Shown: positions 10,401-17,656 of the stretch, in pieces
Layout: each line of letters starts with the position of its first letter
How positions within the stretch are numbered: the stretch's first letter is position 1
Assembly (NCBI RefSeq): GCF_000147355.1
Contig: NC_014506.1
Span: 992,001-1,056,000, forward strand
DNA length: 64,000 bases
Reading direction: 5' to 3'
Source of the DNA: Sulfurimonas autotrophica DSM 16294
Lineage (GTDB): Bacteria; Campylobacterota; Campylobacteria; Campylobacterales; Sulfurimonadaceae
Made by a program: the position numbers and the translations under genes
The notes under the pieces: generated by a model
What the model saw: the letters and a program-made list of their open reading frames with translations, nothing else
Databases searched by the model: none
Told to the model about the DNA's origin: nothing

Positions 10401-10553
10401 TTAATGACTTACTTTGGAGTAAATTATTATCTTGCAGGTATGCATTCATACGCAAAAGGCGACCCTGTTCCTATTCCTGACTTTGTTCCGGTAACGTATG
10501 CCATAGTATTTGTAATCATTGCACTTGCCTTTAGAAACAGAAAATTAGCATAG
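7431..10553 (+). CDS. ccsBA: CcsBA fused cytochrome c synthase (System II haem lyase)
   Basis: A 1040-residue inner-membrane protein that exports haem and attaches it to CxxCH cysteines of cytochromes c. The N-terminal ResB/CcsB half has membrane helices near residues 5-30, 50-65 and 75-95, a long periplasmic region and a helix near 430-450. The C-terminal CcsA half has at least six helices and the tryptophan-rich haem-handling motif around WGRYWGWDPKETW near residue 940. Fusions of this size are characteristic of Campylobacterota. Wolinella has several paralogues with separate specificities: NrfI for CxxCK, and CcsA1 for the CX15CH motif of MccA. The position right after a cytochrome with odd cysteine sites suggests a dedicated lyase, but that is inference. 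AAAAGG precedes the ATG. Confidence 0.93.
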   Translation: MKKILSLIGSMHTMAILMLIFAFTIGYATIVENDYGTMTAKAEIYNARWFEVLLGLLALNLSYNIYKFKMYKLSKAPLFIFHVAFLVILFGAAVTRYFGYEGTMHIREGGTSSSILSADPYMNVQVNEGSDKKQLSKILYLSKRGNNDFEASFKFKDKKVDVKLVEYIPNAIETLVEDKNGKAIAKLMITGGGKGKPVALEEGKFYNAGNFILDFNSGEEFNKPVIAMYIKDGTLYMKHNMKLSYLKMTDRSKGDLNANENEIFNKRVLYSTDLGGFVLRNFMLHAHKKVVSNPKSILRASGVDALKFLVRSSDAQKEVLVYAQKGLQGMPANVDINGLHVSIAYGSKEIKIPFKIKLRDFQLDRYPGSMSPASYASEVELIDKEMGIDMKYRIYMNHILEHRHYRFFQASYDMDEKGTVLSVNHDPGTLPTYIGYFLLALGMFWALFSKKHRFAKLSAKAKKASECKIVPALLIAGLAFAVTPGKAAELDPAIKTILSFDKNHAQKFGHLVVQDTKGRMKPIDTLSLEVLAKIHRSATLKVGKTELSSNQVLLGMMIRPDIYRDIKLIQTNDEKINEAIGVRKDAKYASFAQFFQDPEGMRGYKILNLVDEASRKAPKDRNKLDKAALKIDEKVNVVYMVFTGSLLKIWPKPNDLNNKWYATIEALKTFDAEQALKVRTIAIEYFTAVDAALSSGDWSKADTGLKKIDEYQKFYGSAVYPSENKIKAEIFYNHSNIFEILWPLYFIMGFVLLILSFVKILKPKFQMEKITKLSLGLLAIFFIVHTLGLTLRWYISGHAPWSNGFESMTYIAWATVLAGFIFSKQSPITLASTSILAGLILFVAHLSWMNPQITNLVPVLNSYWLSIHVSMITASYGFLGLGALLGFITLILFIVKNDKNDKQISLSIKELNAINEMSLMIGLVLLTVGNFLGGVWANESWGRYWGWDPKETWALVTILVYAVVVHVRFIKSIYNDFNYSVISLLAFTSVLMTYFGVNYYLAGMHSYAKGDPVPIPDFVPVTYAIVFVIIALAFRNRKLA

Positions 10554-10568
10554 ATATGATAGACTTTA

Positions 10569-10690
10569 GGCAAGGTTGAAACCTTGCTTCCGAAAAGCTT
10601 GAAACTTTTTCGGAATTCAGGTTTTCAAACACTAAAGTGTGAGTTATAAAAAACTAAATTTTTTCGGAACCTAGGTTTTAACCTAGGCTA
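10569..10690. repeat. Cluster of three palindromes between genes
   Basis: The gap after ccsBA is filled by inverted repeats. GCAAGGT-TGAA-ACCTTGC lies at 10570-10587. TTCCGAAAAG...CTTTTTCGGAA lies at about 10588-10615. CCTAGG is repeated around a short loop near 10670-10687. The arms resemble each other loosely (AGGTTGAAACCTT, AGCTTGAAACTTT). The first two could fold as an RNA terminator, though there is no clear T run. The density suggests a REP-like dispersed palindromic element. Confidence 0.5.
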
Positions 10691-10722
10691 AAATATATCT
10701 GTAATATAAAGAGGAAATACCC

Positions 10723-11427
10723 TTGGAGTTTAAAGGTTTTAGTAAAAAAACACTTCCATTTTTAGAATCAATACGCAAAAATAATAATAAAGAGTGGTTT
10801 AGTGCCCATAAAAAAGAGTATGAAGAACTCATTTTAAATCCATCTCGTGCTTTTGTTACAGAGATGGGAGAACACCTTCAAGCTCTCGAACCTTTTATAA
10901 ATGCAATCCCAAAAATAAATAAATCTCTCTATAGAATCTATCGTGATACAAGACGCCCCAATGCACTAGCTATGCCTATTAAAGAGCGAATAGGTGTTAT
11001 ATTTTGGCAGGGAAATACTAAAAGAATGCAAAGTTCATCATTTTATTTACACTTTTCCCCTGATGAACTCTATGTGGCTGTCGGTGTGAGATGGTTTGAA
11101 AAACCTATGCTTGATGCTTTTCGAGAAACTATTAAAAATGATGATAAACGTACCCAACTTGCAAAAATACTTGAAGATATAAAAGCCAAAGACAAAGGAT
11201 ATACGCATCTTGAAAAGGGCTATAAACGTTACCCTAAAGGATTTTCTGCAGATATGGCACATGCTGATTTGAGTCTCTATAAAGGTATGGCAACATATAA
11301 GATGCTTGACCCGCATCTCATCGAAGACGGGGATAAACTTATAAATACACTTTATAAAATCTATGAGGATATGCTGCCTTTGCAGCAGTTTATGTATGCA
11401 GTGAGCCTCAGAGTTGAACATGACTAA
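10723..11427 (+). CDS. DUF2461 (TIGR02453) family protein
   Basis: A cytosolic protein of 234 residues matching the DUF2461/TIGR02453 family by its opening (FLxxIxxNNNKEWFxxHKxEYEE), the YRIYRDTRR segment and the C-terminal DKLI...YKIYEDMLPL region. The biochemical function of the family is not known to me. The start is TTG at 10723, preceded by GAGGAAA at the right distance, and places the conserved F-K-G-F-S-K-K-T-L-P-F-L opening at the N-terminus. Its stop overlaps the next gene by eight bases, which points to translational coupling with the cupin gene. Confidence 0.85.
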   Translation: MEFKGFSKKTLPFLESIRKNNNKEWFSAHKKEYEELILNPSRAFVTEMGEHLQALEPFINAIPKINKSLYRIYRDTRRPNALAMPIKERIGVIFWQGNTKRMQSSSFYLHFSPDELYVAVGVRWFEKPMLDAFRETIKNDDKRTQLAKILEDIKAKDKGYTHLEKGYKRYPKGFSADMAHADLSLYKGMATYKMLDPHLIEDGDKLINTLYKIYEDMLPLQQFMYAVSLRVEHD

Positions 11428-11719
11428 TATTTTTGATTATGAGTTGCCTAAACCTGACAGTGAACATTTTAAAACTCTCCTCAAAGAAAAAAATGTAGAG
11501 ATAAAAACAGTAGTAAGCAACGCACTGAAAACACCGCAGACATTTGTTGATAAGAAAGACGAATGGGTAGTTGTCTTAAAAGGCTGTGCAAAATTAGAAA
11601 TAAATGGTATAGTACACAAATTAAAAAGCGGAGACACTTTGTTTATAGCCGCAAATACAAAGCATACACTGCTTAAAACAAAAAAAGTTGTTGTCTGGCT
11701 GAGTGTATATATAGGATAA
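11420..11719 (+). CDS. Small cupin-domain protein
   Basis: A cupin-fold protein of 99 residues. The central part shows the cupin pattern: VVLKGCAKLEINGIVHKLKSG followed by DTLFIAANTKHTLLKT, with the G-D and the late His of motif 2. Motif 1 is reduced, so metal binding is uncertain. I chose the ATG at 11420, inside the end of the DUF2461 gene, over a TTG at 11414. The hemH start follows its stop by three bases, so the order DUF2461, cupin, hemH, HAD phosphatase reads as one operon. A sugar, metal or regulatory role cannot be chosen from sequence. Confidence 0.8.
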   Translation: MTNIFDYELPKPDSEHFKTLLKEKNVEIKTVVSNALKTPQTFVDKKDEWVVVLKGCAKLEINGIVHKLKSGDTLFIAANTKHTLLKTKKVVVWLSVYIG

Positions 11720-11722
11720 AGA

Positions 11723-12673
11723 TTGAAAAAAGAAGCAATAGTTTTACTGAATATGGGTGGACCGAACAACCTGAATGAAGTTGAAATATTTTTAAAAAAT
11801 ATGTTTGCAGATAAAAACATACTTACTATGAAAAGCAGCCTTGTAAGAAAAATGGTGGGTGGGCTGATAGTTTTTAACCGCACAGAGTCTTCTCAAGAAA
11901 TTTACAGAGAGCTTGGCGGAAAATCACCTATTGTCGGACATACAAAAAAACTTGTGCAAAAACTGCAAAAAAAACTCGGTGAAAAATTTATTGTCGATTT
12001 TGCTATGCGCTACACTCCACCTTTTGCATGTGCAGTGGTGGATCGTTTAAACAAAGAAGATATTGATAAAATATATCTTATTCCAATGTATCCGCAGTAT
12101 TCTACAACGACGACAAAGTCATCGCTTGAAGACTTCGAAGAGTGCTATCATAATAGTAAAGGCAATGCGCTTTTAGTGGAAATAAAACATTTTTTTGAAA
12201 ATACAACATATAATAATGCTGTAATTGAAAGCATCAAAAAAAGGGTAGGAGAGAGTGAATATCGTGATTTTGATATTATTTTTTCTGCACACGGGCTGCC
12301 TCAAAAGATTATAGATGCCGGTGATGTGTATGAAAAACATGTTAACCGTCATGTAAGCATTTTAAAAGAGATGATGCAGCAAGAGGAGATGGAGTTTCAT
12401 AATGTTCATTTGGCATACCAGTCAAAAGTAGGGCGGATGCAATGGCTGACACCTTCACTTGAAGAGAAGCTAAAAACGGTCAGAAACAGAGGCGTTATTA
12501 TTTTTCCTATTGCTTTTACTATTGATAACTCAGAAACAGATTATGAACTAGATATTGAGTATAGAGAAATTGCCCAAGAGTTAGGTTTTAAAGACTATCG
12601 TGTATGTAAATGTCCAAATGACAGCGACTTGTTTGTAGATGCTTTGGCTGAAGTTTATAAGAAGATGAAGTAA
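11723..12673 (+). CDS. hemH: Ferrochelatase
   Basis: Inserts ferrous iron into protoporphyrin IX, the last step of protohaem synthesis, at the membrane surface. The family markers are present: LLNMGGPNNLNEVE at the N-terminus, AMRYTPP, the catalytic His in FSAHGLPQKI and the acidic motif DNSETDYELDIEY. The length of 316 residues fits the bacterial form. The start is TTG at 11723, three bases after the cupin stop and preceded by AGGATAAAG. Its stop overlaps the next ATG by one base. Location a few genes from the haem lyase and cytochromes fits local demand for haem. Confidence 0.95.
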   Translation: MKKEAIVLLNMGGPNNLNEVEIFLKNMFADKNILTMKSSLVRKMVGGLIVFNRTESSQEIYRELGGKSPIVGHTKKLVQKLQKKLGEKFIVDFAMRYTPPFACAVVDRLNKEDIDKIYLIPMYPQYSTTTTKSSLEDFEECYHNSKGNALLVEIKHFFENTTYNNAVIESIKKRVGESEYRDFDIIFSAHGLPQKIIDAGDVYEKHVNRHVSILKEMMQQEEMEFHNVHLAYQSKVGRMQWLTPSLEEKLKTVRNRGVIIFPIAFTIDNSETDYELDIEYREIAQELGFKDYRVCKCPNDSDLFVDALAEVYKKMK

Positions 12674-13305
12674 TGCAGAAAATAGTTATTTTTGACATGG
12701 ACGGTACGTTGATTGATTCGAAAAAAGATATTACTATATCAGTAAACTATGTAAGAAAAATTAATCATAATCTGCCGCCGCTCGGTGAAGAGTTCATAGT
12801 AGATGCGATTAACAAAGAAGTGCGAAATCTGCCTAAACTTTTTTATAATACCGAAGTCTATGAAACAGCTGACAGAGAGCTTTTTGAAAAGCATTATAAA
12901 GAGCAGTGTATAGAACATCCTTACCTGTATGAAGGGGTAAAAGAGATGCTCGAAGCTTTACATGTAAATGGGGTAAAACTTTCTGTGGCGACAAATGCAC
13001 CGACACAATTTGCATTGACAATGCTTAAGCATTTACATGTAGCTGATATGTTTGATATGATAGTAGGGGCAGACAAAGTAAAGGCATCAAAACCCAATCC
13101 TGATATGATACATAAAATTTTGAATTTTTATCATTATGATAAGTCTAAAGACAAAGCTTGGATGGTTGGAGATAACTCGAAAGATATAAAAAGTGCGAAT
13201 AATGCCGAAATTGGAGCAATTTTTGCAGCATGGGGCTTTTCTGCACATGGCACTCATTCTGTGATTGTGAAGCATCCCAAGGAAATATTGGATATTGTTT
13301 TATAG
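12673..13305 (+). CDS. HAD-family phosphatase, phosphoglycolate phosphatase-like
   Basis: A HAD hydrolase with a C1 cap. Motif I is FDMDGTLIDS (nucleophile Asp), motif II is ATNAPTQ, motif III is the Lys in ASKPNPDM, and motif IV is MVGDNSKDI. The cap lies at about residues 18-85. The layout is that of phosphoglycolate phosphatase (Gph) and related sugar phosphatases; the exact substrate is not fixed by the motifs. The ATG overlaps the hemH stop (TAATG), indicating translational coupling. Confidence 0.88.
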   Translation: MQKIVIFDMDGTLIDSKKDITISVNYVRKINHNLPPLGEEFIVDAINKEVRNLPKLFYNTEVYETADRELFEKHYKEQCIEHPYLYEGVKEMLEALHVNGVKLSVATNAPTQFALTMLKHLHVADMFDMIVGADKVKASKPNPDMIHKILNFYHYDKSKDKAWMVGDNSKDIKSANNAEIGAIFAAWGFSAHGTHSVIVKHPKEILDIVL

Positions 13306-13345
13306 AAAATTATGATACAATAAAAGCAACTAAAAGGGAGAGAAA

Positions 13346-14560
13346 ATGCTCCATGATGATTTGATGATAGCTTTTATTGTAATGGGCATTTTGTTTTTAA
13401 GACAAATAGTTATTTTAAAACGTCCAAATAAAATTAATTATGCTCCCTTAATACTTGGTGTCGGCGCGATTGGCAGTATTGTCCATTTTATTATTCATAC
13501 CCAAAATACAAATATTTTACTTCTTATAAGAGAATCCCTCTTTCCTCTGTTATTTGCTTTAATTCTGTATGTAATAATGAATATTCTTCATCAAACACAG
13601 CAATCGCAACTTGCAAAAACACAAGAAGAATTTATAAAAGTTTTACTGCAACAAATGAATCAGCTTAAAAGCTTTTTACTTGATATTGAAAAAAGAATAG
13701 CAATCTCACGCTCTGAAGACAGAAATGCTCAAGAAGAAATTCGTGAAAAATTTAAAGAAGACATAAAAGCATTAGATAGCATACAGTTAAATCAAACAAA
13801 ACTGATTAATAAGTTTGATATGATGGAAAATATATCTAAAGATGTCAGTAAATCATTTAATTATTTCAGTGAAGTGAAATTGCCGGAGCTTGATAACATA
13901 GTTCACACGCATATAGACATATTAAGAGTGGCAGAACAAGACCACTATAAAAAACTGCAAAACTTACTTAATGAAGCACTTGACAACAGATTTAATTTTA
14001 CAAATGAAATTAATGAAGTTAAGGTTAAGTTGGATGAACTTAAAATGATGGCAGGTGATATTTCACAAGACATTGTTTCACAAACGTCATCTAAATTATC
14101 CACTTTAACAAAAGCTTTTGAAAATGAAATATTGCTTTTAAAATCTCATGCAAGCAGTATGGATACAACATTAAGTGAGAGTGAAAACAGATTAGTAAAT
14201 GTAAAAAATCAAAGTGAAATGATAATTAAGCAAATGATATTATCGGTAAAAAATATGCACGAACTTGAATCTAAAACAGCAGATTTGCCTAAAATATTTT
14301 CTCAATTTAGTAGTTTAATCGAAGATATAGAAGCAATAAAATCAGATTATGTTAAATCACAATCACAACTTGGTAATATTTTGAAAACTTTAGAATCCTC
14401 AACGGCAGATGAATTATACAAAATGAATGAAAAATTAGAAAATTCATTAGAAAAATTAAGCGAACACTATGCCAAAATTGATAGTGATAAAGCACAAAAT
14501 GTAAATTTACTGGCCAAAAAAGCACAGCTTAAAAAAGGCTATAGTGAGTTGGAGAAATAG
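13346..14560 (+). CDS. Membrane-anchored coiled-coil protein, hypothetical
   Basis: A protein of 404 residues. The first 85 residues hold about three membrane helices (residues 5-22, 32-50 and 60-82). The rest is a long, charged, Leu/Ile/Lys/Glu-rich coiled coil (about 90-395) reminiscent of the signalling rod of chemoreceptors, but without the conserved chemoreceptor hairpin tip. No enzymatic motif is visible. AGGGAG stands before the ATG. It stands alone between the hemH operon and sorAB, all on the same strand. It may be a structural or scaffold protein; I do not recognise a named family. Confidence 0.75.
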   Translation: MLHDDLMIAFIVMGILFLRQIVILKRPNKINYAPLILGVGAIGSIVHFIIHTQNTNILLLIRESLFPLLFALILYVIMNILHQTQQSQLAKTQEEFIKVLLQQMNQLKSFLLDIEKRIAISRSEDRNAQEEIREKFKEDIKALDSIQLNQTKLINKFDMMENISKDVSKSFNYFSEVKLPELDNIVHTHIDILRVAEQDHYKKLQNLLNEALDNRFNFTNEINEVKVKLDELKMMAGDISQDIVSQTSSKLSTLTKAFENEILLLKSHASSMDTTLSESENRLVNVKNQSEMIIKQMILSVKNMHELESKTADLPKIFSQFSSLIEDIEAIKSDYVKSQSQLGNILKTLESSTADELYKMNEKLENSLEKLSEHYAKIDSDKAQNVNLLAKKAQLKKGYSELEK

Positions 14561-14626
14561 CTTTTTTAAGTCATTTTAAATATTTATAGATATAATCCAA
14601 AATAAATAATAATTATAAGGAAAAAT

Positions 14627-15826
14627 ATGAAAAGAAGAGAATTTCTCAAAACTTCTATAGCTGCTTCTGCTGCTATTTTAAGTACAACTACATTATCAGC
14701 TGGCGAAACACGTCAGCCTATTGATAACAGAAAAGTGTCTGATATGGCTTTTCCTCAAAAAAGACCATTAATTACTTACTCAGACAGACCTCCACTTTTG
14801 GAATCACCAAGAAGTACATTTGCAAGAGGGATTACACAAAATGATGAATTTTTTGTAAGATGGCATCTTCCGGATATTCCAACTCATATAGATACAGATT
14901 CTTACACCATTAAAATAGATGGTCTTGTAGAACAAGATTTGGAAATTTCTCTTAAGGAATTAAAAAATGATTTTGAACAGGTAGAAGTTACGGCAGTGCT
15001 ACAGTGTGGTGGAAATTCTCGTTCGGCTTTTACACCGATTCCTGGCGGTATTCAGTGGGGTAGTGGTGCTATGGGTTGTGCAAAATGGAAAGGCGTTAGA
15101 TTAAGTGACCTTTTAAATCGTGCAGGATTGAAAAAAGATGCACATTGGATAGGCTTCAACGGACTTGAAAAAGCAGCTTATTATAAAACACCGAATTTTG
15201 TCAGAGAGCTAGAACTCACAGAACTTGATGATCATGTTATTGTTGCTTATCAAATGAATGGTGAAGATTTACCTTATTTAAATGGTTTTCCACTTCGTTT
15301 GGTTCTTCCTGGATATTATTCAGACAGCTGGGTTAAAATGTTAAGTAATATTACCGTAACAGATAAATATAAATCTCTTTTCTTTATGGATATGGCATAC
15401 AGAGTTCCAGACAATAAATGTGAATGTGAAACACCCGAGCATCATTTTAAGCCTACAAAGCCGATTACAAATATGAACGTAAAGTCAGTCATTGGTTACC
15501 CTGAAAATGGTATGAAAGTATATCATAACTCTCATGTTGTTGTGCGTGGTGTAGCCTTTGATGACGGACATGGAATTAGAGAAGTTTTAGTCTCTGTTGA
15601 TGGTGGTAAAACATGGGATAAAGCAGAGCTAAAACAAGAAAATGGACGATATGCATATACAGAGTTTAGATATGCCTATAAGCCCGCAGATTATGGAAAA
15701 GTAACATTTATGACAAAAGCGGTAAATCGTCTCGGAGATGAGCAGCCATTTGCAAAAGATATTGGATGGAACCATGGTGGATACAAATATAATGGTATTG
15801 ATGAAGTTACAGTAGAAGTGGTTTAA
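14627..15826 (+). CDS. sorA: SorA-type sulfite dehydrogenase, molybdenum subunit
   Basis: A periplasmic molybdopterin enzyme of the sulfite oxidase family that oxidises sulfite to sulfate and passes electrons to cytochrome c. A Tat signal peptide opens it (KRREFLK with the twin arginines, then a hydrophobic stretch ending in LSAGE). The Mo-binding domain contains the ligand Cys in VLQCGGNSRSAF. The C-terminal immunoglobulin-like dimerisation domain contains VSVDGGKTWDKAEL. The length of 399 residues is normal. AAGGAAAAAT precedes the ATG, and TATAAT at 14591-14596 is a possible -10 box. The next gene encodes the partner cytochrome. Other enzymes of this family act on nitrate or sulfoxides, but the pairing with a small cytochrome favours SorAB. 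Confidence 0.88.
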   Translation: MKRREFLKTSIAASAAILSTTTLSAGETRQPIDNRKVSDMAFPQKRPLITYSDRPPLLESPRSTFARGITQNDEFFVRWHLPDIPTHIDTDSYTIKIDGLVEQDLEISLKELKNDFEQVEVTAVLQCGGNSRSAFTPIPGGIQWGSGAMGCAKWKGVRLSDLLNRAGLKKDAHWIGFNGLEKAAYYKTPNFVRELELTELDDHVIVAYQMNGEDLPYLNGFPLRLVLPGYYSDSWVKMLSNITVTDKYKSLFFMDMAYRVPDNKCECETPEHHFKPTKPITNMNVKSVIGYPENGMKVYHNSHVVVRGVAFDDGHGIREVLVSVDGGKTWDKAELKQENGRYAYTEFRYAYKPADYGKVTFMTKAVNRLGDEQPFAKDIGWNHGGYKYNGIDEVTVEVV

Positions 15827-15835
15827 GGAGAAAAA

Positions 15836-16144
15836 ATGAAAAAATTATTATTAATAGCAATACTATCTGTTAGTTCACTGTTTGCACAGGTAAAAGGTGA
15901 TGTCGAAGTACCATATATATCATATCAGATAAAAATGGGTAAAGGTTTTGATGCCGTACAGGCAAACTGCTTGATGTGCCACTCTTTTGGTTACATTATA
16001 AACCAAGGCCCACAATCACGCGATTTTTGGGCGAAAAAAATTGAAAAAATGGTAACACATTTTAAGGCACCGATAACAAAAGAAGATGCGGGGATTGTGA
16101 CGGATTATTTATTTAAACATTATGGTAATGGTAAACTAAAATAA
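15836..16144 (+). CDS. sorB: SorB-type monohaem cytochrome c subunit
   Basis: A small periplasmic cytochrome c of 102 residues with a signal peptide (MKKLLLIAILSVSSLFA) and one haem site, CLMCH. The axial ligand may be one of the Met residues in KIEKMV or KMGKG. AAGGAG stands before the ATG and only nine bases separate it from sorA, so they form one operon. By analogy with Starkeya SorAB it accepts electrons from the Mo centre and passes them to the respiratory chain. A perfect hairpin follows its stop. Confidence 0.85.
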   Translation: MKKLLLIAILSVSSLFAQVKGDVEVPYISYQIKMGKGFDAVQANCLMCHSFGYIINQGPQSRDFWAKKIEKMVTHFKAPITKEDAGIVTDYLFKHYGNGKLK

Positions 16145-16158
16145 TTTTACAAAAAAAA

Positions 16159-16198
16159 GAAGCAAATTCTAAAGTACATATAGTTTAGAATTTGCTTC
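16159..16198. terminator. Perfect 15-bp hairpin after sorB
   Basis: GAAGCAAATTCTAAA at 16159-16173 is the exact reverse complement of 16184-16198, with a ten-base loop. A run of eight A precedes it, so on the minus strand the hairpin is followed by a T run. It can end transcription entering from the right and, less canonically, the sorAB message. Confidence 0.75.
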
Positions 16199-16298
16199 CC
16201 TTCATTAAAATATCATCAATATTTCATAAAACTATAAAAAAAGCTATGAGTGAAGTCGAAGGAAATATTAGTGTATTAAAAGTTATAATTTTCTTTAG

Positions 16299-16409
16299 CT
16301 AACTTTTTATTTTTTTTTTTGATTTTAAAACAAAAAAGAATATTCCTGCGATAATTAAAAAAATACCCATTCTTATAGTAAGTGTTGTTAAATCAGTTGT
16401 TTCATTCAT
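16299..16409 (-). CDS. Possible 36-residue single-helix membrane peptide
   Basis: An ORF from ATG (complement of 16407-16409) to TAG (complement of 16299-16301). It has a short polar start (MNETTDLTTLTIR), one hydrophobic helix (MGIFLIIAGIFFFVL) and a basic tail (KSKKKIKS), which is the normal topology of a small inner-membrane protein. AAAGA lies upstream but the ribosome site is weak. It ends between the sorB terminator and the first att copy, just outside the island. Without homologues it may be chance. Confidence 0.35.
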   Translation of the reverse strand: MNETTDLTTLTIRMGIFLIIAGIFFFVLKSKKKIKS

Positions 16410-16438
16410 AATAAGTCTTTTGTTTGAGAATTTAAATT

Positions 16439-16459
16439 GTGGATGGGGTAGAGGGATTC
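16439..16459 (-). repeat. att copy 1: 21-bp duplicate of the tRNA-Gln 3' end
   Basis: GTGGATGGGGTAGAGGGATTC is identical to 22658-22678, which is the 3' half of the T arm, the acceptor strand and CCA of tRNA-Gln read on the minus strand. The sequence diverges immediately after. It marks the left boundary of the island next to sorAB. Confidence 0.85.
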
Positions 16460-16504
16460 TACCCAATCCTATATCTGGTACTTTAAGAGATACTATATAA
16501 AATA

Positions 16505-16525
16505 GTACCCCTATGTGTACCCCTA
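16505..16525 (+). repeat. Tandem GTACCCCTA pair near att copy 1
   Basis: GTACCCCTA occurs at 16505-16513 and 16517-16525, period 12, some 46 bases inside the left att copy. It fits an integrase arm-binding site by position and spacing; see the similar pairs at 17373, 17622 and 22570. Confidence 0.45.
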
Positions 16526-16539
16526 AAAATTATAGTGAC

Positions 16540-16821
16540 CTATAACTCAGCCTTGTATTTTTTAATACCTGCAATAGTGATTGTGGATTTTTCTTCATCA
16601 ACTTTATACACTATTGTATAACCCTTGTAAATTAAGTCTCTTATATCTTCATCATCAAAGTAAATTGACTTTCTGCACTTGTAGGGCATATTTACAATAT
16701 TTGAGATTTGTTTATCTAGTTGATTCCTAAATCCTAAAGCTCTATTCTTACTATCAAAAGATATAAACTTCATTATCTCTTGAAGTGATGTTGTGTATTT
16801 TTTACTTCTAACTATTCGCAC
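16540..16821 (-). CDS. ParE/RelE-superfamily toxin
   Basis: A 93-residue protein with the ParE/RelE fold pattern: an N-terminal helix pair (SLQEIMKFISFDSKNRALGFRNQL) followed by beta strands ending in DLIYKGYTIVYKVDEEKSTITIAGI. ParE members inhibit gyrase and RelE members cut mRNA on the ribosome; the basic catalytic residues of RelE are not clear here, so the ParE branch is favoured. The start is GTG; its first G is the last base of the antitoxin stop (TAGTG), so the two are translationally coupled. It lies on the island and probably helps to keep it. Confidence 0.82.
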   Translation of the reverse strand: MRIVRSKKYTTSLQEIMKFISFDSKNRALGFRNQLDKQISNIVNMPYKCRKSIYFDDEDIRDLIYKGYTIVYKVDEEKSTITIAGIKKYKAEL

Positions 16822-17075
16822 TATAAAGACTTTTCAAAAGCTTCCATCTCATTTTCATACTGCTCTTGGCTTAATAGTTCTGTTTTACCACTCTCTATAT
16901 CTTCTAAAGTTTGATGAAAATAAGCTTTATCTTCTTGAAATTGCTTCGAGTTCAGATAATCATCTTTTTTATCTGCAAGGCTCACAAGATAATCATTTAT
17001 TTTTGATTGCATATCTACACCAGCATTCACAAGCTTTTGATAAACATCATCTTGAATATTTAAAGATATTTGCAT
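16821..17075 (-). CDS. Antitoxin partner of the ParE/RelE-type toxin
   Basis: An 84-residue protein placed directly upstream of the toxin, with a one-base overlap. The N-terminal MQISLNIQDDVYQKLVNAG resembles a ribbon-helix-helix DNA-binding segment. The rest is an acidic helical tail (DDYLNSKQFQEDKAYFHQTLEDIESG), as expected for the toxin-wrapping part. I start it at 17075 because GAGG lies six bases ahead; an upstream ATG at 17087 has no such signal. Such antitoxins normally repress their own operon. Confidence 0.8.
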   Translation of the reverse strand: MQISLNIQDDVYQKLVNAGVDMQSKINDYLVSLADKKDDYLNSKQFQEDKAYFHQTLEDIESGKTELLSQEQYENEMEAFEKSL

Positions 17076-17087
17076 AATAAACCTCAC

Positions 17088-17468
17088 TTTTTAATCTAAA
17101 GAAGTATATCATAGATTAATTGATACTCTGATAATATACAAGCAAAACCTCTCTTTTTTACACTTGTTACTATAAATAATAAAATAATATAAACTTATAC
17201 TTTATTTTTCTAGATAATATTAACTACTAGTTAAATTTGCTCTATCTATATAGACACTTTCAAGAAAATTGCATTTATGATTTGAACTTAGGCTCATAAG
17301 AAAATTATTGAACAGGAGCTTTTTTTAGAATAGTTGTCGTGTTTGATAAGTGGTTTAGATTGATTATATAAGTGTCAGTAAAATTGTCAGTAAAAATCCT
17401 ATAAAATCAACTGACAGTTGTTAAATCAGTTTATTAAAAGTGCCTGTTTTATGGGAGTTTAGAAGTTG
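17088..17468. other. Gene-free AT-rich stretch between toxin-antitoxin and att copy 2
   Basis: I see no credible ORF here. It should contain the antitoxin promoter at its left end. Its right end carries the TGTCAGTAAAA pair described separately. Otherwise it is AT-rich without recognisable structure. Confidence 0.6.
17373..17395 (+). repeat. Tandem TGTCAGTAAAA pair near att copy 2
   Basis: TGTCAGTAAAA at 17373-17383 is repeated at 17385-17395, period 12. An inverted core CTGACA follows at 17411-17416. It lies about 75 bases left of the middle att copy and may be an arm-type integrase site of the 1-kb part of the island. Confidence 0.45.
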
Positions 17469-17491
17469 TGAATGGGGTAGAGGGATTCGAA
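17469..17491 (-). repeat. att copy 2: internal tRNA-Gln 3'-end duplicate
   Basis: GTG-A-ATGGGGTAGAGGGATTCGAA matches 22658-22681 with one substitution and shares 19 identical bases (17473-17491) with the tRNA gene. It extends two bases further into the T loop than copy 1. It marks the junction between the two parts of the island and lies about 165 bases ahead of the integrase gene. Confidence 0.85.
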
Positions 17492-17621
17492 TCCACGAAT
17501 ATCACTCTTTTCACATCCTTTCAAACCTTGTAAACCCTCTTTATTTTAGGTATTGTAGCATACTTCTTCTTTTTTCCTAATTTGGCAATTATTTGCGTTT
17601 TCCACATATTTTAGACATAAT

Positions 17622-17647
17622 TGTGGAAACTTTTTGTGGAAACTTTT
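17622..17647 (+). repeat. Perfect 13-bp tandem repeat in the integrase leader
   Basis: TGTGGAAACTTTT occurs twice back to back (17622-17634 and 17635-17647), immediately before the integrase ribosome site GGAG. It lies on the island side of att copy 2. A role as integrase arm site and autoregulatory operator is plausible. Confidence 0.6.
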
Positions 17648-17656
17648 GGAGTATTT

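Noticed and set aside
16793-17077. Plus-strand 94-residue frame opposite the antitoxin
   Set aside because: It mirrors the antitoxin gene, has no ribosome site and a biased composition; the minus-strand pair fits a known family layout.
17469-17510. A second tRNA-Gln gene at the middle att copy
   Set aside because: Only the T-arm and acceptor 3' part is present; there is no anticodon arm or 5' acceptor strand.
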